DNA from: an uncultured Bacteroidales bacterium
GTDB taxonomy: Bacteria; Bacteroidota; Bacteroidia; Bacteroidales; UBA932
Direction: 5' to 3'
Assembly (NCBI GenBank): GCA_902461985.1
Contig: CABQAB010000121.1
Coordinates: forward strand, 1-6,101
Length of the DNA stretch: 6,101 nucleotides
How positions within the stretch are numbered: position 1 is the first letter of the stretch; every line of letters begins with the position of its first letter. Below are positions 1 to 4,920 of the stretch, in pieces. The notes beneath the pieces are model-generated. The model ran no database searches. It was not told the origin of the DNA and was given only the letters and a program-made list of their open reading frames with translations. The translations under genes and the position numbers were made by a program.

Positions 1-1
1 G

Positions 2-706
2 TATATACCTCTTGTCATTGTGAACTGGCTCCCGGGACAGGAACTCGGAAATGCCACTGCAGCAGTCCTTTCCGGTCAGGTGAATCCTTCAGGAAGACTC
101 CCGATGACCTTCCCTGTGGACTACAGGGACCACGCGTCTTCAGCCAACTATCCATTTGACTACACCTCGAAACGGAGCGACTGGGAATATGACGCGCCCG
201 AGAGGAAAATCCGCAATCTCGGCTGGACGGAATACCTTGAAGGAGTCGATGTCGGCTACCGCTATTTCTGCACCAAGGCTCCCGTGAAAATCTCCTGGCC
301 TTTCGGTTTCGGACTTTCCTACACTTCCTTCGAATGGTCCGATGCAGTCCTCACCCGCAAGGGCAATGACTTCTGCGTAACCCTCAGGGTGACCAACACG
401 GGTGACCGTCCGGGCAGGGACGTGGTGCAACTCTATGCTTCCGCCCCGGAATCAGGAATGTACAAACCTGTGCGTGAACTCAAGGCCTTCGCCAAGACTC
501 CTCTCCTTGCTCCGGGCTCTTCGGCCACCCTGAAGCTCACCTTCTCAGCCTACGACCTGGCCTCCTTTGACGAATCCCTTTCTGCATTCGTGAGCCAGGC
601 CGGTACATACAGCCTCCAGCTGAACCGTGACGCCTCCACCATTGTAACAACCCTTCCGCTCACCCTGAAGAAGACACTCCGCTGGCCTGTCTCCCGCCCG
701 GAATGA
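2..706 (+). CDS. Glycoside hydrolase family 3 (beta-glucosidase-like), C-terminal part, 5' truncated by window
   Basis: The frame is open from base 2 to a TGA at 704-706 (234 residues), so the GTG at base 20 is an internal valine and the true start lies outside the window. The visible part is the end of the GH3 C-terminal sandwich domain: a WLPGQELGNA motif, then VNPSGRLPMTFP, then EGVDVGYRYF and the PFGFGLSYTSF signature, all hallmarks of bacterial GH3 beta-glucosidases and beta-xylosidases. The last 110 or so residues (VTLRVTNTGDRPGRDVVQLY, then VRELKAFAKTPLLAPG) form the fibronectin III-like domain (PF14310) that closes most of these enzymes. By family knowledge it hydrolyses terminal non-reducing beta-linked sugars from oligosaccharides, usually in the periplasm. 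The catalytic nucleophile domain and any signal peptide are upstream, so substrate and location cannot be read here. No clear terminator follows the stop. Confidence 0.94.
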   Translation, partial: YIPLVIVNWLPGQELGNATAAVLSGQVNPSGRLPMTFPVDYRDHASSANYPFDYTSKRSDWEYDAPERKIRNLGWTEYLEGVDVGYRYFCTKAPVKISWPFGFGLSYTSFEWSDAVLTRKGNDFCVTLRVTNTGDRPGRDVVQLYASAPESGMYKPVRELKAFAKTPLLAPGSSATLKLTFSAYDLASFDESLSAFVSQAGTYSLQLNRDASTIVTTLPLTLKKTLRWPVSRPE

Positions 707-792
707 CACTCTAGCCTGTCTTCCTGTAAATAGTAACGCAAAATTCCCCTACCAAAATAATTGAAAAAGGAACCATAGAGTTATACCCTGGC
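707..792. other. Intergenic spacer after GH3
   Basis: I see no gene in this AT-rich stretch between the GH3 stop and the stop of the minus-strand fragment. A short perfect inverted repeat, GCTCAA / TTGAGC with a 5-base loop, lies at 791-807 and overlaps the stop codon of the minus-strand fragment. It has no following T-run on either strand, so I do not call it a terminator. Confidence 0.5.
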
Positions 793-987
793 TCAATTCC
801 TTTGAGCTATATATGAGCAGTACTTACTAAGAAGATTTGATAATGGGAGGTCTCCTTTCTTGAATCGCTCTGCATCAAGTTTCAAAATCCTTTCGTTTAC
901 AGGTTTCTTACCTTTGAACAAAGCTTTTAGATATGGAACTTCGTTTTCTTCGACAATGTTCACCTCTGTGAAGAACTGAGTGGTCCG
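793..987 (-). pseudogene. Unidentified protein, C-terminal remnant (64 residues) cut at the IS66 left end
   Basis: Read on the minus strand from 987 to the TGA at 793-795, the sequence encodes 64 residues without a stop. They begin RTTQFFTEVNIVEE and end LLSKYCSYIAQRN. The composition is protein-like: charged and amphipathic, with hydrophobics regularly spaced and segments such as VPYLKALFKGKKP and FKKGDLPLSNLL. There is no convincing start codon; GTG at 961-963 is the only candidate. The frame stays open leftward of the IS66 terminal GTAAGC at 988, and base 987 is the last base before the IS. The simplest reading is the 3' end of a gene that the IS interrupted. I do not recognise the family. 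The 5' part is not found elsewhere in the window, so it was presumably lost in the rearrangement that also removed the right end of the IS. It could instead be a chance open frame, but the composition argues against that. Confidence 0.5.
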
Positions 988-1013
988 GTAAGCATCCGAC
1001 GAAATGCATATTG
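988..1013 (+). repeat. Putative IS66 left terminal inverted repeat
   Basis: The sequence starts GTAAGCATCC at 988, matching the GTAAGC start typical of IS66 family ends, at the expected distance from tnpA. The inner limit is arbitrary because the partner repeat at the right end is missing, so the length of the repeat cannot be measured. Confidence 0.55.
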
Positions 1014-1041
1014 TATCCTGGCGGGAGCGGGTCTACCTTTG
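1010..1041 (+). promoter_or_regulatory. Bacteroidetes-type promoter of IS66 tnpA
   Basis: TACCTTTG at 1034-1041 is a perfect match to the Bacteroidetes -7 consensus TAnnTTTG. ATTG at 1010-1013 fits the -33 TTTG/TTG element with a 20-base spacer, within the usual 19-21. The first ATG follows 11 bases after the -7 box, so the leader would be very short. The promoter lies inside the left end of the IS. Confidence 0.65.
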
Positions 1042-1052
1042 CAAAAAAGCAA

Positions 1053-1409
1053 ATGATGACACGAGAAGAGATCGCCGCAATCGATCGGGAATGCGAGGAG
1101 CGGCACATCAGCTAGCAGGAGTATCTGGAAAGCCACGGAATAGCCAGACATCAGTACTACAGGTGGAAGCGCAGGTACCGAGAAGAGGATGAACAGTCTC
1201 TGGTTCCGGCGGGGTTCGTCCCGATGATGCCCGGGCCGTCTCCGGCCGTTCCCTCGCAGAAGGCCAGAGGCAGGCAGCAGAAGTTCCAACAGGCTCAGGA
1301 GAGCTTCCTGACGGTGGAAATCCGCACGTCCTGCGGTTCCGCCATGCGCATCCAGGGAGACATGACGGCAGCTCACCTGCGGGAGATAATATCAGCGAGC
1401 AATGTTTAG
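1053..1409 (+). pseudogene. tnpA: IS66 accessory protein TnpA (Orf1), interrupted by an amber codon
   Basis: Starting at ATG 1053 the frame reads MMTREEIAAIDRECEERHIS, then TAG at 1113-1115, then continues QEYLESHGIARHQYYRWKRR and on to TAG at 1407-1409 without another stop. This is 118 codons, the normal size for IS66 Orf1. The N-terminal part is the helix-turn-helix typical of this family (MTREEI..., then GIA..QYYRWKRRY). The C-terminal part, FLTVEIRTSCGSAMRIQGDM, is the usual beta-strand segment. Related proteins usually have a tyrosine where the TAG stands (HISY or similar), a single-base change from TAC or TAT. TnpA is an accessory factor needed for transposition in some IS66 elements. 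The last codons overlap the tnpB start (ATGTTTAG), indicating translational coupling. Without suppression the product would be a 20-residue peptide. Re-initiation at ATG 1224 would lack the helix-turn-helix. Confidence 0.85.
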
Positions 1410-1764
1410 TCTGGACGGCACGGTGAAGTACTAGCTGTACAACAAGCCGGTGGACATGCGCAAGAACTTCAACGGTCTGAGCGGCATCGTGACCAACGGG
1501 ATGAGCTCCAGACTCAAGGACGGCGACGTGTACATCTTCATGAATGCGAGCCGGAACATGATGAAGATGCTGCGCCGGGAGGAAGGGGGCCTCGTCCTGT
1601 ATGCCATCCGGCTGGACATGGGCCGCATGAAGCCTGCTGTCCGGGCTTCCGATGACGATGTGATATCCTCCGGAATCTCCTACGAGGACATGCTCGGGAT
1701 GGTGCGGTCCGCCCTCGACAGTCCGTATGTCCGCAGGATGAAGATGCTCTCGAAAAGTCTCTGA
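1402..1764 (+). pseudogene. tnpB: IS66 Orf2 / TnpB, interrupted by an amber codon
   Basis: The ATG at 1402-1404 overlaps the tnpA stop. The frame reads MFSLDGTVKY, then TAG at 1432-1434, then LYNKPVDMRKNFNGLSGIV and on to TGA at 1762-1764. It spans 120 codons, the family length (PF05717, IS66 Orf2). The VDMRKxFxGL signature, the DGDVYIFMNASRNMMKMLRR strand and EEGGLVLYAIRLDMGR are all intact, so only one base separates it from a full protein. Relatives have tyrosine-tyrosine-leucine at the interruption, so the TAG replaces the second tyrosine. An alternative start at ATG 1450 would give a 104-residue protein keeping most of the domain, so partial function is conceivable. The role of TnpB is poorly understood but it is needed for IS66 transposition in tested elements. 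Confidence 0.9.
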
Positions 1765-1784
1765 GACACGACGTGCAGGGTGAC

Positions 1785-1823
1785 AAAAATCGGTGTTTCA
1801 CTTGTGTAGAATGCCGATTTTTT
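1785..1823 (+). terminator. Hairpin with T-run between tnpB and tnpC
   Basis: AAAAATCGG at 1785-1793 pairs perfectly with CCGATTTTT at 1814-1822 around a 20-base loop, and the 3' arm ends in a run of seven T. It lies 20 bases after the tnpB stop and just ahead of the tnpC promoter. It could end tnpAB transcription or act as an attenuator limiting transposase. The long loop and A/T-rich stem make strong intrinsic termination uncertain. Confidence 0.5.
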
Positions 1824-1832
1824 GTATCTTTA
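1801..1832 (+). promoter_or_regulatory. Candidate Bacteroidetes promoter for tnpC
   Basis: TATCTTTA at 1825-1832 matches the -7 consensus TAnnTTTG in all but the last base, and CTTG at 1801-1804 fits the -33 element with a 20-base spacer. The -33 element falls in the loop and the -7 box immediately follows the 3' arm of the hairpin at 1785-1823, so terminator and promoter are interleaved. The tnpC ATG is 22 bases downstream. Confidence 0.5.
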
Positions 1833-1854
1833 TACTACAGAAATTGAACGTGAA

Positions 1855-2082
1855 ATGTCATCAAAGGATCAGGAAATATTGCATCTTCAAGCAGAACTTG
1901 CACGACTTCAGGCCGAGGTTGCCAGCCTTCAGGAGGAGAATACAGTCCTCCAGAAGAAGAGCTCGGACCTCACTCGGAAAGGTCTTGAGAATGACAAGAA
2001 GCTCCTTGAGAGGGATCAGAAGATCGAGAAGATGCAGGCGACGATCGACAGCCTCCAGAACATGATCAGAACCGATCAATAG
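1855..2082 (+). pseudogene. tnpC: IS66 transposase TnpC, N-terminal coiled-coil fragment
   Basis: From ATG 1855 (MSSKDQEILHLQAELARLQ) to TAG 2080-2082 this encodes 75 residues, almost all one long coiled coil with leucines at heptad spacing (LQAELARLQAEVASLQEE, later KIEKMQATIDSLQNMI). That is how IS66 large transposases begin: an N-terminal leucine-rich coiled coil precedes a zinc-binding segment and the DDE domain, about 500 residues in total. Its place right after tnpB, behind its own hairpin and promoter, supports the identity. Homology appears to end around IDSLQNMI; the last few codons are probably foreign sequence at the junction with the opposing ATPase gene, whose stop lies only 4 bases away. 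I prefer ATG 1855 to the in-frame ATG at 1822, which lies inside the promoter and hairpin. A free-standing small coiled-coil protein is the less likely alternative. If made, it could only oligomerise. Confidence 0.65.
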
Positions 2083-2086
2083 ATAG

Positions 2087-3547
2087 CTATTTTTTGCAAA
2101 AAAGATCATCCATGGTAACAAGACGTTGGATACGGTTACTATATTGATTTTCATTTAGCCCGTAGGTAGTTATCAACGTCATCTGAGGGTTCTTCTTCCC
2201 CTTGGTCAATTCTGTTACTGCAGCAATCTTGTTCCTTAGTGAGGCATCATAATTCTTGTCAATAGTGAATTCACCGATGGAGAACTTCATTTCACATATA
2301 TTTATTACTCTATCAGCTCTGTCTATAATCATGTCAATTTGTGCTCCCTTGCTTACAGCTCCTTCCTCACTTCTCCACGGGTAGATCTCAGTATGCACTC
2401 CACTGATGCCAAGAGCAGACCTTATCTCGTTTTGATGAACAAAGCACACATCTTCAAAGGCAAGCCCTCTCCATGCATTCAGTTTAGGAGAGTTCTGGTT
2501 ATCCTGCCAGAATGTCCTGTTAGTGGTTGGGGGCTTCCGTACGAAATTAAGATAGAACAGGCAGAACAAGTCTGTAAGTTTATAGTATGCCTCTTTATTT
2601 GAACCTTTGAAGTTGTAATATGATATGATTAAATCGCTCTTTACTAGTGCCTTGATCATATTGCTTAGTGTTCCGCCACGTGACATGCCTACAGCTTTAG
2701 CAATATCTTCCTGTGTCGCTCCATATCGGTTTTTGCTCAGAAATTCGACAATCTTTCTGTACTTATCGTTGTCGCCGAACAATGATGTGAATAACTTGTC
2801 GAATTCATCCTCGAGTTTTCCGCCCTGACTGAAAAGCAGTGAATCGATATTTTGAGCAAGTGATCTACCTTTTTCTATGTATGACATATAGTAGGCGACT
2901 CCTCCTAGAATCATATAGGATTGAAGAATATCATACCTGTCCATCATGACTCCACGTGACTTGTAGTACTCCTCACATTCACTTAAAGTAAACGGGTGTA
3001 TATGCATTTCTTTGGTGGTCCTGCCATATAAACCTCCTTGGTTATGAATGAGTTTATCCAACATCCAGGTTGTCGCGCTTCCGCAGGCGATGAGCAGAAG
3101 ATTGTGCTTTCCGGATCCATAGTCGTTCCAGAAGTGTTCAAGAGCTGACATGAATCCTGCTCGTGGAGTATCCATCCACGGCATCTCGTCGATAAATGCA
3201 ATGACTTTCTCGCCTGCTTTCTTTGATTCTATAAGTTCCCTGAGTCTGTCGAATGCCTCGAACCAATCTGAAATCGGACTATCGTTTTTATGTCCATATC
3301 TGACAAGTGATTTCTTGAACTCTGCAAGTTGAGCCTTATACAGAGCATCCGGATTGATATCCTTGAGTTCAAGTGGGGACAGTGCAGTGTGCTTGAATGA
3401 GAAGGAATCATCAAAGTACTCGCGTATCAGAAAAGTCTTACCAACTCTTCTTCTTCCATATACAGCGAGGAATTGTGCAGTCTTCTCACTTCTGAGGTTA
3501 TGCAACATCCGCATCTCCTCTTTTCTTGCTATGATAAGATCTCTCAT
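2087..3547 (-). CDS. AAA-type ATPase, PF01637 with DUF234 (PD-(D/E)XK-like) C-terminus
   Basis: A complete 486-residue protein. Walker A is GRRRVGKT at residues 31-38 and Walker B VIAFIDE at 115-121. A following LLLIACGSATTWM strand resembles the sensor region. A winged-helix segment lies around residues 275-310 (TQEDIAKAVGMSRGGTLSNM). The C-terminal DUF234 region carries QIDMIID (Asp405) and then ICEMKFS (Glu419, Lys421), the spacing of a PD-(D/E)XK nuclease-like core. The protein ends TMDDLF plus three residues, the natural end of this family, so it appears intact. The family is much expanded in archaea and Bacteroidetes, often as solitary genes, and its function is not established; DNA binding or cleavage driven by ATP is an inference. 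It follows a truncated GIY-YIG gene by 12 bases on the same strand and has its own -7 box. Its 3' end converges on the tnpC remnant with 4 bases between stop codons. Its DNA is more AT-rich than the GH3, IS66 and rhaB regions, consistent with separate acquisition. Confidence 0.93.
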   Translation of the reverse strand: MRDLIIARKEEMRMLHNLRSEKTAQFLAVYGRRRVGKTFLIREYFDDSFSFKHTALSPLELKDINPDALYKAQLAEFKKSLVRYGHKNDSPISDWFEAFDRLRELIESKKAGEKVIAFIDEMPWMDTPRAGFMSALEHFWNDYGSGKHNLLLIACGSATTWMLDKLIHNQGGLYGRTTKEMHIHPFTLSECEEYYKSRGVMMDRYDILQSYMILGGVAYYMSYIEKGRSLAQNIDSLLFSQGGKLEDEFDKLFTSLFGDNDKYRKIVEFLSKNRYGATQEDIAKAVGMSRGGTLSNMIKALVKSDLIISYYNFKGSNKEAYYKLTDLFCLFYLNFVRKPPTTNRTFWQDNQNSPKLNAWRGLAFEDVCFVHQNEIRSALGISGVHTEIYPWRSEEGAVSKGAQIDMIIDRADRVINICEMKFSIGEFTIDKNYDASLRNKIAAVTELTKGKKNPQMTLITTYGLNENQYSNRIQRLVTMDDLFCKK

Positions 3548-3559
3548 GATTAATGTTAT

Positions 3560-3754
3560 TTAGCCACAAAGATATAAAAATATTTTACATGGCTGAATAA
3601 TGCGGCTTGAAAACTTCTGGTATTTTTGAGTGAAGCCGGGTACAGTTTCAGACTTATGCTCTGAAACTCTTCTTTGCAAATCATTCGTTACACCAATATA
3701 AATTGCACCCTTGTTGTTGGATGACATTATATAAACATGGTATTCATTGTACAT
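3560..3754 (-). pseudogene. GIY-YIG (URI-type) endonuclease, C-terminally truncated
   Basis: The 64-residue frame starts MYNEYHVYIMSSNNKGAIYIG and matches the small stand-alone GIY-YIG proteins of the UvrC/URI type. The GIY strand is VYI (7-9), YIG is at 19-21, and the arginine-containing helix is TNDLQRRVSEHK. The conserved VPGFTQKY follows. Family members normally run 80-100 residues and go on with a strand like LVYYE and a helix EAIAREKQIK that supplies the metal-binding glutamate. Here the text after FTQKYQKF is unrelated and ends in TAA at 3560-3562, within the promoter region of the ATPase. The catalytic glutamate is therefore missing and the product is probably inactive. No -7 box is seen before the start. 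The gene sits between REP-like repeats upstream and the ATPase downstream, all on one strand. Confidence 0.82.
3567..3574 (-). promoter_or_regulatory. -7 box of the ATPase gene
   Basis: On the minus strand this reads TATCTTTG, a perfect Bacteroidetes -7 match, 19 bases before the ATPase ATG. No good -33 element is seen at 19-21 bases upstream. The box falls inside the last codons of the truncated GIY-YIG frame, suggesting that the DNA there is really the promoter region of the ATPase and not nuclease coding sequence. Confidence 0.5.
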
Positions 3755-3775
3755 ATCAGCTAATTTTGGTTTTAG

Positions 3776-3813
3776 ATCTTTCGACTTCGGTGCTACGCAC
3801 CTACGCTCAAGAT
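3776..3813. repeat. REP-like imperfect palindrome
   Basis: The core GGTGC-TAC-GCACC (3789-3801) is a perfect 5-bp stem with a 3-base loop, and the outer arms ATCTT (3776-3780) and AAGAT (3809-3813) pair as well, with a mismatched middle. The wording, CTTTCGACTTCGGTGC then CTACGCTCAAGATGACA, resembles short dispersed palindromes seen between genes in many bacterial genomes. Only one copy is in this window, so dispersal is an inference. Confidence 0.6.
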
Positions 3814-3887
3814 GACATCAGAAGAATGCTCAGGATAACATCAGAAAAATGCTCTGAATGACATTAGATAAATGCTCAAGATGACAG
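3805..3887. repeat. 23-bp tandem repeat, three units plus a partial fourth
   Basis: Units lie at 3805-3827, 3828-3850 and 3851-3873, with a 14-base partial unit at 3874-3887. Each begins GCTC, continues with an (A/G)ATGACAT-like stretch and ends in an AGAnnAAT-like tail; the units differ by a few bases each. The first unit is the 3' arm of the REP-like palindrome, so the array looks like tandem growth of that arm. The last partial unit ends at the base before the AraC-regulator stop codon. Confidence 0.85.
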
Positions 3888-4760
3888 TTACCTGCGGCGG
3901 AACTCCGACGGTGACATCCCGGTCTTTTTCTTGAAATGGGTCGCAAAGTATTCCGGGTTCTCGAAGTGGAGGATGATCGAGATTTCCTTGACGGAGGCAT
4001 TGGTGCCCCTGAGCATTTCCTTGGCACGGTGGAGACGGAGATTGATGAAATACTGTGCCGGGGACATTCCTGTGTATTCCTTGAACAGATGACGGAAAGA
4101 TGCATAATTTACTCCTAAATGCACTGCTACGTCCGGCATGCTGATATCTGCTTCGACTGATTCCTGCATGAAAGCCTTCGCGGAATCCACCATGCGCCGT
4201 TCATCTTCGCCAGCATGAAGCCTGTTGTTACGGTCGCGCATGAACACGAGGCCGAGGATGTGGTTCACGATTCCGGCCAGAAGCTGCTGGAAATAGGGCT
4301 CCTGGCGGCTTGCCGTACGGATAGCCTCAATGTAGAGTTCGATGATTTTCTCGCTGTAGCCAAGGCTGAACATCGGCTCGCTGACCGAAAAAAAGCCCTC
4401 TTTCACTCGGCTGTCAATGTTTTTACCGCTGAAACCTATCCAATATTCGGTCCAGCCGGTGCGCGGATTAGGGGAATATGAATGCCATTCACCGGGGAAT
4501 AGCAGGAACATATCCCCGGAGCTGACTTTATGCCTGCCGCCATGCTCAGTCACTAAAGTGCCCTCTCCGTCTATGATATAGAGGAGCTGGTATTCGGTCA
4601 GAACCCTTCCGTTGGAAGGATTGAACATATACTCGGGATTGTGTTTGTGAGGAGGATATTCTTCTCCCGGTGAAATCTTCTGGAAGCCTGTGGAATTGAT
4701 TGTCAGGCCCCATTTTTCATCCAGCTGATTCCGGGCTATATATTTTATTCTGTCCTCCAT
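3888..4760 (-). CDS. AraC-family transcriptional regulator with cupin sensor domain, RhaR-like by position
   Basis: The 290-residue protein has the classic two-part form. Residues 1 to about 130 are a cupin-like arabinose-binding domain (PPHKHNPEY at 36-44, LLYIIDGEGTLVTEHGG, SGDMFLLFPGEWHSY). The last 90 form the double helix-turn-helix: first HTH in 204-255 (VAVHLGVNYASFRHLFKEYT, then SPAQYFINLRLHRAKEML), second in 256-290 (VKEISIILHFENPEYFATHF, then KKTGMSPSEFRRR). It is a DNA-binding regulator that likely responds to a small sugar through the cupin domain. Divergent placement from a rhamnulokinase, with 160 bases between starts, suggests a RhaR-type activator of rhamnose use; Bacteroides is known to control its rhamnose operon with an AraC-family protein. 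Ligand specificity is inferred from context only. ATG 4760 follows a good -7 box by 16 bases, supporting this start. Confidence 0.93.
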   Translation of the reverse strand: MEDRIKYIARNQLDEKWGLTINSTGFQKISPGEEYPPHKHNPEYMFNPSNGRVLTEYQLLYIIDGEGTLVTEHGGRHKVSSGDMFLLFPGEWHSYSPNPRTGWTEYWIGFSGKNIDSRVKEGFFSVSEPMFSLGYSEKIIELYIEAIRTASRQEPYFQQLLAGIVNHILGLVFMRDRNNRLHAGEDERRMVDSAKAFMQESVEADISMPDVAVHLGVNYASFRHLFKEYTGMSPAQYFINLRLHRAKEMLRGTNASVKEISIILHFENPEYFATHFKKKTGMSPSEFRRR

Positions 4761-4776
4761 AACCTCTACTTTTTGT

Positions 4777-4807
4777 CAAAGATATTCAATTTTTCACTTC
4801 TTTCAGA
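4777..4807 (-). promoter_or_regulatory. Promoter of the AraC-family regulator
   Basis: On the minus strand TATCTTTG (4777-4784) is a perfect -7 match, and TCTG (4804-4807) is one mismatch from the -33 TTTG with a 19-base spacer. The ATG follows the -7 box after 16 bases. Confidence 0.6.
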
Positions 4808-4848
4808 ATTTCTATTAAATAGTTGATATAAATTCCAAAAAACATAGG

Positions 4849-4910
4849 TTATCAGGATGCTGCATAGTCTATATTCGCGACTGATATGTCAGGTTTAAAT
4901 AAACTGATAA
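4849..4910 (+). promoter_or_regulatory. Candidate operator and promoter region for rhaB
   Basis: CTGATA occurs at 4881-4886 and 4904-4909 as direct repeats 23 bases apart, close to the two-turn spacing AraC-family dimers bind. The first copy belongs to an imperfect palindrome CTGATATGTCAG (4881-4892). TTATCAG (4849-4855) is the exact inverse of CTGATAA (4904-4910). A weak -7 box, TATATTCG, lies at 4870-4877 with no clear -33 element, which would fit an activator-dependent promoter. The repeats lie between this box and the rhaB start, an unusual place for an activator, so either the box or the operator may be misassigned. Confidence 0.35.
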
Positions 4911-4920
4911 CACTGAACTG

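Larger units (their letters stand above)
988..2082 (+). mobile_element. IS66-family insertion sequence, degenerate and 3'-truncated
   Basis: The usual IS66 order tnpA-tnpB-tnpC is present on the plus strand. The left end is placed at GTAAGC (988-993), the conserved start of IS66 terminal inverted repeats, 65 bases upstream of tnpA. tnpA and tnpB overlap, ATG of tnpB lying over the stop of tnpA, as in intact IS66 elements. Both carry a premature TAG. tnpC survives only as its first 75 or so codons, after which the sequence belongs to the opposite-strand ATPase gene. No right inverted repeat or matching 8-bp target duplication could be found, so the right boundary is approximate (about 2065-2086). 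The element cannot transpose on its own, because the catalytic DDE domain of TnpC is absent. Confidence 0.85.

Noticed and set aside
791..807. GCTCAA/TTGAGC hairpin as a terminator for the GH3 gene or the fragment
   Set aside because: There is no T-run on either strand after the stem, and it overlaps the stop codon of the fragment.
960..1376. 138-residue open frame on the minus strand, and another at 908-1108
   Set aside because: Both lie mostly antisense to tnpA and cross the IS boundary; the composition is not protein-like, and the real remnant at 793-987 is in a different frame.
1793..2065. 90-residue plus-strand frame rich in arginine
   Set aside because: It is the +1 shadow of the tnpC coiled coil; its arginine runs are an artefact of the frame.
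2351..2356. GCTTAC, the expected end of an IS66 right inverted repeat
   Set aside because: It lies in the middle of the intact ATPase gene, and six bases are expected by chance; there is no 8-bp duplication beside it.
3805..3887. CRISPR array
   Set aside because: The 23-bp units are directly adjacent with no unique spacers, so this is a plain tandem repeat.
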